From Secundilactobacillus collinoides DSM 20515 = JCM 1123 (GTDB lineage: Bacteria; Bacillota; Bacilli; Lactobacillales; Lactobacillaceae), in the NCBI RefSeq assembly GCF_001435975.1, contig NZ_AYYR01000129.1, positions 377 to 49,223 on the forward strand: a stretch of 48,847 nucleotides of DNA. Reading direction: 5' to 3'. The position numbers and the translations under genes were made by a program. Position 1 is the stretch's first letter; every line of letters starts with the position of its first letter. Under the pieces are notes generated by a model that was not told the DNA's origin, did not search any database, and worked only from the letters and a program-made list of their open reading frames with translations. Shown here piece by piece: positions 34,750 through 43,486 of this stretch.

Positions 34750-35736
34750 TTAAGTACTCTCTCGCTCATCGATGCGAAACGGCGTGTACTGCGATTCAAA
34801 TTTAGTCATATCGCGTTGCAGCATCATTTTCATGCCGCGACTGCCCATTTCGTAAAACGACTGGGTCACACTGGTGATCTGTGGACGAACGATCTTGACC
34901 ATTTGCGTGCCATCGATACTCATGATAGCTAGATCAGTGGGCACGTTCAGTCCAAACGTTTCAGCTTGGTTCATAACACCAATTGCTGCCAAGTCACTGG
35001 TCCCAATAACGGCGTCCAGTTCTGGTTTAGCACCAAAAGTCTTCATCGCTTCAATACCATCGTCATAGGTAAAGTGTCCATCCTGAATCCACGCCGGTTT
35101 AGTTGGCAGATCATGGTCCGCCATGGCGCGCTGATAGCCAAGGACCCGTTGTGTGCCAATGTAGGTGTGGCGGTCAATGGCAGCAATCCCAATTTTTTTG
35201 TGTCCTTTTTTGATCAAAAAGTCAGTCGCCTGGTACCCGATACGAAAATCATCTGATGCAATAAACGGTAAATTCTGGCTATCAAATGAGGTTGACAAAA
35301 AAAGGTGTGGAATGTTCGCTGCTCGCAGCATGGCGATGTCGTCGTCAACCGGCCGAATGGCAAGAATCAAAATGCCCATTACAGAACGCTCAATCACTGT
35401 CTGCAGAGCGCGGTGCTGCTGATTAGGATCAGACTCGCCCGCGTACAAGATGATGACACTCAGATTGTGTTTGAACGCTTCATCTTGGATGCCTGCAATA
35501 ATATCGTTTGCGAAGTTGGTTTTGGTCGCGGAAACAATGACGCCGATGACCTTGCTGCGTTGTGTGACCAGCTCAACCGCAGCCGTGTTTTTCCGGTAGC
35601 CGAGTTTTTCCGCAGCTTGACGGACTTTCGCAGCTGTTTTTTCTGAATAAAACCCCTCTTTGTTGGCTAAAACACGTGAGACCGTAGCGATGGATACGTT
35701 TGCGGTTTCGGCAATGTCCTTGATTGTGACTGTCAT
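34750..35736 (-). CDS. LacI/GalR-family regulator
   Basis: HTH and hinge at residues 1-60 (TIKDIAETANVSIATVSRVL, then KLGYRKN), followed by a periplasmic-binding-like sugar domain; 328 residues. Divergent from the maltose-type transporter and glucosidase genes, whose shared promoter region holds three operator-like palindromes. Most likely the maltose/isomaltose-responsive repressor of that operon and of itself. Confidence 0.92.
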   Translation of the reverse strand: MTVTIKDIAETANVSIATVSRVLANKEGFYSEKTAAKVRQAAEKLGYRKNTAAVELVTQRSKVIGVIVSATKTNFANDIIAGIQDEAFKHNLSVIILYAGESDPNQQHRALQTVIERSVMGILILAIRPVDDDIAMLRAANIPHLFLSTSFDSQNLPFIASDDFRIGYQATDFLIKKGHKKIGIAAIDRHTYIGTQRVLGYQRAMADHDLPTKPAWIQDGHFTYDDGIEAMKTFGAKPELDAVIGTSDLAAIGVMNQAETFGLNVPTDLAIMSIDGTQMVKIVRPQITSVTQSFYEMGSRGMKMMLQRDMTKFESQYTPFRIDEREST

Positions 35737-35777
35737 AAAGGACTGCCCCCTTTTCGGTTAATCATTACTTACATTCT

Positions 35778-35806
35778 ATCATAAAACTGTCGATTATCTA
35801 TGTAAA
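35778..35806 (-). promoter_or_regulatory. Promoter of the LacI-family gene
   Basis: Minus strand TTTACA, 17-base spacer, TATGAT. The -35 is inside the first operator (35800-35814). Confidence 0.6.
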
Positions 35807-35814
35807 CGTTTGTG
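35800..35814. promoter_or_regulatory. Operator 1 (LacI/cre-like)
   Basis: ATGTAAACGTTTGTG, one mismatch to the cre consensus, over the -35 of the regulator gene. Confidence 0.6.
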
Positions 35815-35831
35815 TTGTTGATTCAAAAGCA

Positions 35832-35846
35832 TTGTAAACGTTTACT
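35832..35846. promoter_or_regulatory. Operator 2 (perfect cre / LacI site)
   Basis: TTGTAAACGTTTACT matches WTGNAANCGNWNNCW throughout, with a perfect GTAAACGTTTAC core. It overlaps the -35 of the transporter promoter. Confidence 0.75.
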
Positions 35847-35859
35847 TTTCGTGATAGTA
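35832..35859 (+). promoter_or_regulatory. Promoter of maltose-type transporter operon
   Basis: TTGTAA, 16-base spacer, TAGTAT; operators 2 and 3 flank it. Confidence 0.5.
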
Positions 35860-35865
35860 TCGAAA

Positions 35866-35880
35866 ATGTAATCGGTTACG
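35866..35880. promoter_or_regulatory. Operator 3 (LacI-type)
   Basis: ATGTAATCGGTTACG, core GTAATCGGTTAC, at the predicted start of transcription. Less like cre, so more likely for the local regulator. Confidence 0.6.
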
Positions 35881-35906
35881 AACACATTTTGGGAGGCATC
35901 ATCCTT

Positions 35907-37298
35907 ATGAATGCAAAACCTATCACTAACGCTTCTGATGTGCCGGACGTGAAGCCTAAAGAACACGGGCTGCCGACACTGAAATTATCAACAATTTTTG
36001 CCATGACGTTTGGCTTTTTCGGGGTCAACATGGCGTTTTCACTGCAATCATCACAGCTGGGGCGGATCTTTCAAACGATTGGGACCGACCCGAATAAGCT
36101 GGGCTTCTTTTTCATCCTGCCGCCACTGGCTGGGATGGTCATCCAACCGTTAATTGGCAAGTATTCGGATAAGACCTGGTCGAAACGATTTGGGCGCCGC
36201 ATGCCATACCTGCTGATTGGCGCACCAATTGCGGCAATCGTTTTAATCTTGTTACCAAATGCCGGCTCGTTCGGCTTCGGTTACGGGTCCGCGGCCGCCC
36301 TGACGTTTGCGGCCATCGCAACGTTGTTTATGGACGTCTCCTCCAACGTTTGTATGCAGCCGTTCAAGATGGTCATTGGCGACATGGTCAACGAAGACCA
36401 AAAGGACCTCGCCTGGTCATGGCAACAATCCTTCTCCAACTTGGGTGGTGTGCTTGCAACTTTGGTGCCATTTGTTTTAGCCTTTATGGGGGTCGCCAAC
36501 GTTGCCCCAAAGGGTGAAGTGCCAACCACGGTTAAAATCGCCTTTTACCTCGCAGCCGCAGTACTACTGCTGACCTCGCTTTACACCATTTCGCAAGTCC
36601 GAGAATACGATCCAAAGACCTACGCCGACTACCACCACATTGATACAGCAGAAAAGCAGCCAAAGACCAGTCTCTGGGAACTCTTAAAGAAGGCTCCTAA
36701 AGTCTTCTGGGAAGTCTCCGTCGTTCAATTCTTCACTTGGTTTGCGATTCTCTACCTCTGGACTTATAGTACCGGCGCCATTTCCATTAACGTCTGGCAC
36801 ACCAGCAACGCCTCATCCGCCGGTTATCAGGCTGCCGGAAACTGGTACGGCGTTCTCACCTGCGTGCAATCTATCGCTTCCGTTATTTGGGGAATGCTGG
36901 TTCAGGCGCGGACCAAACCAGAACACCGAAAATTCTGGTATCAGTTTGGCCTTGTAGCTGGTGCTATCGGGTACATCTCAATCTTCTTTATTCACGACAA
37001 ATACCTATTGATTCTGCCATTCTGTCTGATTGGGATCACCTACATTACCATGAACACGCAACCCTTCTCATTACTAACCGAAGCACTGAACGGTGAAAAT
37101 GAAGGCTCCTATCTGGGACTGTTCAACTGCAGCATCTGTTTGCCGCAAATTGTGGCCTCTGTCGCCAGCTTCTGGCTGTTTCCACTGGTTCACGAATTCA
37201 TGCCAGCAATGTTCATCATCGGCGGAATCTCGCTCCTGCTGGCAGCCGCCTCAGTTAAAATTGTTCATTCAAAATTTGATAAATCTGCAACACACTAA
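35907..37298 (+). CDS. malT: MFS sugar transporter, maltose type
   Basis: 463 residues and 12 predicted helices of the glycoside/sucrose-type MFS. GKYSDKTWSKRFGRRMPYLL is the conserved loop between helices 2 and 3. QPFKMVIGDMV and TMNTQPFSLLTEA resemble bacterial MalT maltose:proton symporters. ATG at 35907 after GGGAGG. Followed 24 bases later by an alpha-glucosidase gene and divergent from a LacI regulator, which supports an alpha-glucoside substrate. The symbol is by similarity and context. Confidence 0.85.
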   Translation: MNAKPITNASDVPDVKPKEHGLPTLKLSTIFAMTFGFFGVNMAFSLQSSQLGRIFQTIGTDPNKLGFFFILPPLAGMVIQPLIGKYSDKTWSKRFGRRMPYLLIGAPIAAIVLILLPNAGSFGFGYGSAAALTFAAIATLFMDVSSNVCMQPFKMVIGDMVNEDQKDLAWSWQQSFSNLGGVLATLVPFVLAFMGVANVAPKGEVPTTVKIAFYLAAAVLLLTSLYTISQVREYDPKTYADYHHIDTAEKQPKTSLWELLKKAPKVFWEVSVVQFFTWFAILYLWTYSTGAISINVWHTSNASSAGYQAAGNWYGVLTCVQSIASVIWGMLVQARTKPEHRKFWYQFGLVAGAIGYISIFFIHDKYLLILPFCLIGITYITMNTQPFSLLTEALNGENEGSYLGLFNCSICLPQIVASVASFWLFPLVHEFMPAMFIIGGISLLLAAASVKIVHSKFDKSATH

Positions 37299-37321
37299 TT
37301 TAACTTAAGGGAGATCGTACT

Positions 37322-39005
37322 ATGACAGCAACACATTCATTTCAAGACGAGGTCGTTTACCAGATCTATCCGCGCAGTTTTCAGGATAGCAACAGCGACG
37401 GCATCGGTGATTTAAAGGGCATTCAGCAGCGGTTGCCTTACCTGAAAAAACTGGGCGTCGACGTTTTATGGCTCAACCCAATTTATCGTTCACCGGACAA
37501 AGATAATGGCTACGATATTTCCGACTACGAAGCCATCCAGCCCGCTTATGGTGACATGACTGACTTTGAAGCTCTGCTGAACGCGGTGCACGATAACGGC
37601 ATGAAACTTCTGATGGACCTCGTTGTGAACCACACCTCTGATCAGCACCGTTGGTTTCAGGAAAGCAAAAAAAGTAAGGACAACGCCTTCGCTGACTACT
37701 ACATCTGGCGTGATCCCGTGGACGGTCACGAACCCAATAACTGGGGCTCCTACTTCAGCGGCTCAGCCTGGACCTATGTACCTGCCCGCGGCCAGTACTA
37801 CCTGCACCTGTTCGCACCAGGACAACCGGATCTGAACTGGGAGAATCCTGAAGTGCGGCAAAGTGTTTACAGCCTCATGAAGTTTTGGCTGGATAAGGGC
37901 GCCAATGGTTTCCGGATGGACGTCATTAATTTGATTTCTAAACCAGCCGATTTACCGGATGCGCCGCAAGCTGCCGGTGCCGAATATGGGAACGTCGAAT
38001 CACTCGTTGCGGACGGTCCAAAATTAAACGACTACCTGCAAGAAATGAATCGCGAAGTTTTATCACAGTACACCGATATTTTGACGGTGGGTGAAATGCC
38101 CGGATCAACGCCAGAAGATGCCACCCATTACACCAATTTGGATGGTTCCGAACTTAACATGGTTTTCCAGTTTCAGCACGTGAACCTATCTCCTAACCCG
38201 GACGCGCGACTCGGTAAGTGGAACGACCAGCCCCGTAAAGCTGCCAGAACTCAAACAAGCCTTTGCCCGCTGGCAGGTTGCGTTAGACGGCAAGGGCTGG
38301 AACAGCCTCTACTGGAATAACCACGACCAGCCGCGGACGGTCTCAAGGTTTGGCAACGATAATCCGCAATACCGGGTTATTTCAGCAAAAATGCTGGGTA
38401 CCACACTGCACATGATGCAAGGCACACCATACGTCTACGAAGGCGAAGAGATTGGAATGACCAACGTACATTATTCGACGCTTGATCAATACGAAGATCT
38501 TGAATCGATCAATGCCTATCAAGCACTCGTGAATGACGAAAAGGCGGTCACGCCCGAAAAGATGTTGAAGTATCTATCCCACATTTCGCGGGACAATGCC
38601 CGAACACCTATGCAGTGGGATGACTCGACTAACGCCGGTTTCTCCACCGTTAAACCGTGGTTTGCTCTGAATTCAAACTACCCGCAGATCAACACAAAAC
38701 AAGCCCTCGCCGATCAAGATTCAGTTTTCTACTATTATCAAAAACTGATTGCGTTACGTCATGACAGCGACTTGATTAAATTAGGTGATTTTGAGTTGCT
38801 TGACCCAGACGACGGTGACGTGTTTGCTTACAAACGACACTATAATGGCCAAACATTGCTTGTAATTAGCAATTTTACTGCTAATGAAGTCAGCCGTGAC
38901 TATGGTCAAGAGCATGCCGACAGCCTCTTGATCGGCAACTATCCGGACGACCAGGCCAGAGTACTACGACCCTACGAAAGCAAGGTTTACCAGTTCAATA
39001 ACTAA
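37322..39005 (+). pseudogene. Alpha-glucosidase (GH13), interrupted by a +1 frameshift
   Basis: Oligo-1,6-glucosidase/alpha-glucosidase in two frames. 37322-38320 carries the barrel start, VNHTSD, nucleophile Asp200 (GFRMDVIN) and acid Glu258 (VGEMPG). 38391-39005 and the stretch before it carry the rest, including NNHDQP with the third catalytic Asp (38325). The frame shifts at CCCC (38231-38234): removing one C restores a 560-residue GH13 enzyme of normal length. As it stands the N-terminal product ends after 28 foreign residues and lacks the third catalytic Asp. It may be a true recent mutation, a slippage site or a sequencing error. Confidence 0.85.
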
Positions 39006-39108
39006 ATGAATACACCGAATTTAATTACATTTTGACGTCAAGTATTCAACCCAACTTATTTTGGCGCAAACTGGCAGTCCACTGCCAGATTATCTAAATA
39101 TAAACCTA

Positions 39109-39151
39109 TGAAAACGGCATCGTCCTCCTGTGAGGTTCGGTGTCGTTTTTT
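39109..39151 (+). terminator. Terminator of maltose-type operon
   Basis: AAAACGGCATCG pairs with CGGTGTCGTTTT (two wobble pairs), inner CTC/GAG, then T-run. Confidence 0.75.
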
Positions 39152-39183
39152 TAAATTGGTCATAAAATAAGCCTCATTTTACG

Positions 39184-39277
39184 ATAAATATTCATAATTA
39201 AAGTGAATATTCACGTTTTTTTGAATTCTATACCAATTTGGTAACGAGACCATGACTTACACAAAATGAATATTCAT
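39184..39277 (+). promoter_or_regulatory. Cluster of TGAATATTCA palindromes upstream of aconitase
   Basis: ATAAATATTCAT (39184-39195), GTGAATATTCAC (39203-39214, perfect) and ATGAATATTCAT (39266-39277, perfect) lie in the 680-base AT-rich region before the acn-citZ-icd genes. They look like repeated operator sites; half-sites recall ArgR boxes, but the spacing differs. They lie about 300 bases from the promoter at 39577, so looping or a distant promoter would be needed. Confidence 0.45.
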
Positions 39278-39702
39278 AATTAATATGCATTATATAAAAT
39301 CCTAATTTAAATATATTATTTTGTTATTATTGGTCGGCTTTTCTCACTAACAAATAGTGCATTCATAAAATGGATTAACTGTTAATGATTAGCGGTGTAA
39401 CGGGAAAGATGCCTAGATAAAATAAATATCTGCGTGGAATCAACAAAAAAATTTAAATTCTGAAAAAACTTTTTTATTTCGCAAATTGTCCGGTTCTAAG
39501 CTGATTTGACGCGATTACTCAAGTGACATCACAGTGAAATAACTAACACTTTTTAAATAAAAATTCATTAAAAGTCTTGACGAGGCAAGTAAAAACATCT
39601 AAATTTAAACTTAATTAGTATTTGATTAGAATAAATACTAGATTTAATTTATTTCTTATTTTGCAGTTGGTTCAAAAAGTTTGAAAGATGGTGAGTTTTT
39701 AT
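39278..39702 (+). other. AT-rich leader and promoter of aconitase operon
   Basis: TTGACG (39577-39582), 17-base spacer, TAAATT (39600-39605) is a plausible promoter. No ORF. The rest is AT-rich with no clear hairpin. Confidence 0.5.
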
Positions 39703-42321
39703 ATGGATCAAACATATCAACATGATTTTGAACAAAATGGTAAGCGGTATACATATTATGATATCGCAGCTTACTTGACCGATCGTGGCCAAGACATTAC
39801 CACGTACCCCTATACCATTCGCATTCTCTTAGAAGAAGCACTTCGGCGGGCCAGTCAGGAACCCGACACCAAAAAAGCGTTGGAAACCTTTATCGACTGG
39901 GATCACAACCACGACAAAGACGTTGCTCACCAGCCAGAGCGGGTCATTCTTCAAGATCTCACTGGCGTTCCTGCCATCGTTGACCTTGCCGCCATGCGTG
40001 ATGCTGTGGCTGATGCTGGCGGTGATGTGGAAAGCATCAACCCAGAAGTCCCTGTTCACTTGGTCGTTGACCACTCTGTTCAAGTAGACCACGCCGGCTC
40101 TAATGACGCTTTTGACTACAATGTAAAAAAAGAATTCGCACGCAACAAAGAACGGTACACCTTTTTGAAGTGGGCCCAAAATAGTTTCAAGAATTTGACG
40201 GTCATTCCGCCTGACACTGGGATTATTCACCAGGTTAACCTGGAATACTTAGCATCAGTTGTCCGCAGCGAAAAACAGGCTGACGGGACCTACCTAGCCT
40301 TTCCAGACACCCTTGTCGGCACAGATTCCCATACGACCATGATCAATGGTCTTGGCGTCCTCGGCTGGGGTGTCGGCGGCATCGAGGCTGAAGCCAGCAT
40401 GCTCAGACAAAAATCCTACATGACAATGCCAGCAGTGGTGGGCGTCAAACTCACCGGTCGTTTACAGCCCGGAGTGACCGCCACTGATTTGGCGCTGACC
40501 CTGACGCACCTCCTGCGGGAGCACAACGTTGTCGGCAAATTCGTTGAATTCTACGGTGAGGGACTTGCCACACTGCCCCTTGCCTACCGGGCAACGATTG
40601 CCAACATGGCCCCAGAATATGGTGCGACCTGCGGCTACTTCCCAATTGACGACCAGACACTGGCCTATCTCAAATTGACGAACCGCCCCCAAGAATTGAT
40701 TGATCTCGTCACCACCTATGCAAAACGCAACCAACTGTATGATAACGGTACGCAACAACAACACTACACAGAAGACGACGCCTTGGACCTCGGCACTGTC
40801 ACCAGCAGTGTCGCCGGTCCTAACCGGCCGCAAGACACCATCAAGCTTGATGAGATGCCAAAGCAGTTTGATGATCGCCGCGATATGCCAGCCTACCCCG
40901 TTACCGTTGCAGGTCAAGACTTTGACCTGCGTCCCGGTTCACTGGGCATTGCCGCTATCACAAGCTGTACAAACACTTCTAACCCGCAAGTCCTGATTGC
41001 GGCTGGATTGATTGCTAAAAAAGCAGTTGAACTCGGCCTGAAGATTCCAGCTTACGTTAAAACATCGTTTGCCCCCGGCTCACGGGTCGTTTCCGAATAC
41101 CTGAAAGCTGCCGGTCTACAAGGTTACATGGACCAATTAGGCTTTAATTTGGTCGGCTACGGCTGTACCACTTGTATCGGAAACTCTGGTCAGCTTGAAC
41201 CCGAATTACAAGAACGGGTCGCTAAAGAAGCCTATCCGCTGGCTGCTGTTGAAAGTGCCAACCGGAACTTCGAAGGTCGGGTCAACCCGCTTGTCAAGGA
41301 TACCTATTTGGCATCACCGCCATTAGTTGTGGTCTACGCGTTAGCCGGCACCTGTGATATTGATCTGACAGCGACACCGGTCGGCACTGACAAGAACGGT
41401 CAGGCGGTTTATATGGAAGACCTCTGGCCAGATGATCAAACGATCGATGACATGACGCAAAAATACCTTAAGCCGGAACAGTTTGCCGAAAACTACGCAT
41501 CGATTCTCGAACAAAACGACACTTGGAACAAACTGGAAGCACCAACCACTAAGACCTATCAGTGGGACGACAAGTCGACCTACATCGCTGAACCGCCATT
41601 TGCGCACAACGCTGCGCAACCAGAACAACCGCACTTCACCAACATGCGCGTTTTGGCAAAACTCGGCAGTTCCATTACTACCGACCACATTTCACCAGCC
41701 GGCTTTATCGGCGCCCGCACGCCGGCAGGCAAGTATCTGCTTAGCAAGGGTGTTGATATCAAGTCATTTAACTCCTATGGTGCCCGTCGTGGGAACCATG
41801 AAGTCATGGTTCGGGGAACCCTGGCAAACATCCGCCTGCAAAACCAGCTGTCACCGGATAAAATTGGCGGGTTCACGAACTACTTACCAGACGACAAGGA
41901 AACGACCATTTACGACGCTGCGGAAGCTTACAAGCAATCCGACACGCCACTGGTTATTCTTGCCGGCAAAGATTATGGCATGGGTTCTTCGCGTGACTGG
42001 GCAGCAAAGGGTGTCAAACTCCTTGGTGTCAAAGCCATCATTGCTGAAAGTTTCGAGCGGATCCACCGCGCCAACCTCGTCATGATGGGTGTCATGCCCC
42101 TCGAATACCTGCCTGGTCAGACCGCAGATACGCTGGGTCTCGATGGTACCGAAACCTTTGAAATCAACGTAGACGGTCAAACAGCCCACGTTACAGCCAC
42201 TAAGGGCGATCAAAAGACCACCTTTGATACCAATGTCCGCTTCGATACGCCAACCGACTGGACCTACTACCAACACGGCGGGATTCTACCGCTTATCGTT
42301 CAAAACAAACTTGCCGGATAA
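39703..42321 (+). CDS. acn: Aconitate hydratase
   Basis: Converts citrate to isocitrate with a [4Fe-4S] cluster. 872 residues from the ATG at 39703, preceded by GGTGAG; an ATG fifteen bases earlier has a poorer site. Cluster ligands Cys422, Cys488 and Cys491 are in SCTNTSNPQ and GYGCTTCIGNSG; substrate-binding DHSVQVDHAG, GTDSHTTM and KDYGMGSSRDWAAKG are intact. IRP/AcnA type. First gene of acn-citZ-icd, making 2-oxoglutarate for glutamate. Its cluster probably comes from SUF/SufT. Confidence 0.96.
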   Translation: MDQTYQHDFEQNGKRYTYYDIAAYLTDRGQDITTYPYTIRILLEEALRRASQEPDTKKALETFIDWDHNHDKDVAHQPERVILQDLTGVPAIVDLAAMRDAVADAGGDVESINPEVPVHLVVDHSVQVDHAGSNDAFDYNVKKEFARNKERYTFLKWAQNSFKNLTVIPPDTGIIHQVNLEYLASVVRSEKQADGTYLAFPDTLVGTDSHTTMINGLGVLGWGVGGIEAEASMLRQKSYMTMPAVVGVKLTGRLQPGVTATDLALTLTHLLREHNVVGKFVEFYGEGLATLPLAYRATIANMAPEYGATCGYFPIDDQTLAYLKLTNRPQELIDLVTTYAKRNQLYDNGTQQQHYTEDDALDLGTVTSSVAGPNRPQDTIKLDEMPKQFDDRRDMPAYPVTVAGQDFDLRPGSLGIAAITSCTNTSNPQVLIAAGLIAKKAVELGLKIPAYVKTSFAPGSRVVSEYLKAAGLQGYMDQLGFNLVGYGCTTCIGNSGQLEPELQERVAKEAYPLAAVESANRNFEGRVNPLVKDTYLASPPLVVVYALAGTCDIDLTATPVGTDKNGQAVYMEDLWPDDQTIDDMTQKYLKPEQFAENYASILEQNDTWNKLEAPTTKTYQWDDKSTYIAEPPFAHNAAQPEQPHFTNMRVLAKLGSSITTDHISPAGFIGARTPAGKYLLSKGVDIKSFNSYGARRGNHEVMVRGTLANIRLQNQLSPDKIGGFTNYLPDDKETTIYDAAEAYKQSDTPLVILAGKDYGMGSSRDWAAKGVKLLGVKAIIAESFERIHRANLVMMGVMPLEYLPGQTADTLGLDGTETFEINVDGQTAHVTATKGDQKTTFDTNVRFDTPTDWTYYQHGGILPLIVQNKLAG

Positions 42322-42352
42322 TTCCGGTCGTCAGTCATTGTGAGGTGATTGA

Positions 42353-43486
42353 ATGGCATTACCAAAAGGCTTGGCCGGCGTTGTTGTCGACCAAACAAAA
42401 ATCAGTTCAACTAAAAATGCGATCCTAACCTACGCGGGTTACCGAATCGAAGACCTGGCAAACGCGTCATTTGAAGAAGTCGTCTACCTACTGTGGTACA
42501 CGCGCCTCCCCTCTCCAGAGGAGCTGCACAACTTCAAGCGCACGTTAGTCGGCCACATGAATCTGCCGGACGAAACACTCCGATTAATGAATGAAATTGC
42601 GAAAGAACCACAGCATCCCATGAGTATTCTTCGGACCACCGTTTCGTTGCTTGGCACCACTAACAACGTCAAACGCGATGATCCCCCGACCATTCTCGGG
42701 AAAATGCTGACGGCGATCGCAGCAATCATCCGGATTCGCGATGGCAAACCATTGCTGCGCGCACAGCCCGATTGGTCCGTTGCAAAAAACTTCATGTACC
42801 TGTTTTCCGGTAACGAACCAACCGATGAACAAGCTGCGATGTTTAACACCGTGATGGTCCTGCACGCGGAACACGAATTTAACGCGTCCACCTTCACCGC
42901 GCGGGTCGTGGCCTCAACACAGTCCGACTATTACTCATGCCTGACCGCCGCCGTTTGTGCTCTGAAAGGGCCGTTACACGGTGGCGCCAACGAACGGGTC
43001 TTCAATATGTTGGAGACGATTCGCGGACAGGAATTAGCGCCGACCGAGTATCTCAAACAAGAACTCGCAGCCGGTCACAAAGTGATGGGCTTCGGTCACC
43101 GAATCTACAAAAACGGCGACCCCCGGGCGAAGATTCTTCGCGGCATCGCTGAAAAATTAGCTGCGCAAACGGGCAACAGCGACTACTATGACTTGCAAGC
43201 CACGTTAGCCGATTACATGCTCAAAAATAAACACCTGCATCCAAACGTCGACTACTACACGGCGTTGATCTACCACTGTTTAGGTCTGGATAAAGCCACC
43301 TTTACCATGCTGTTTGCGGCCTGCCGCACAGCGGGTTGGCTGGCCCACATCTTAGAACAACAGCGCGAGGGTTGTTTGATCCGACCATCCTCAGAATACG
43401 TCGGGCCCACCAACCAACACTACTTTGGAAATCGGAGGCAAACATATGACACCCAGCAAAATCACGTTCAATTCGGGGAAGCTTAA
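42353..43486 (+). CDS. citZ: Citrate synthase
   Basis: Joins oxaloacetate and acetyl-CoA. Small Gram-positive type, 377 residues. Catalytic His residues in GPLHGGANE and MGFGHRIYKNGDPR, Asp in NVDYYTA. GAGGTG precedes the ATG. Relatives usually end soon after YVGP; here about 16 more residues (RRQTYDTQQNHVQFGEA) run through the icd ribosome binding site, so the genes overlap by 41 bases. Confidence 0.95.
   Translation: MALPKGLAGVVVDQTKISSTKNAILTYAGYRIEDLANASFEEVVYLLWYTRLPSPEELHNFKRTLVGHMNLPDETLRLMNEIAKEPQHPMSILRTTVSLLGTTNNVKRDDPPTILGKMLTAIAAIIRIRDGKPLLRAQPDWSVAKNFMYLFSGNEPTDEQAAMFNTVMVLHAEHEFNASTFTARVVASTQSDYYSCLTAAVCALKGPLHGGANERVFNMLETIRGQELAPTEYLKQELAAGHKVMGFGHRIYKNGDPRAKILRGIAEKLAAQTGNSDYYDLQATLADYMLKNKHLHPNVDYYTALIYHCLGLDKATFTMLFAACRTAGWLAHILEQQREGCLIRPSSEYVGPTNQHYFGNRRQTYDTQQNHVQFGEA

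Noticed and set aside
39449-39480. CodY box upstream of aconitase
   Set aside because: Best match to AATTTTCWGAAAATT has about five mismatches in very AT-rich DNA, no better than chance.
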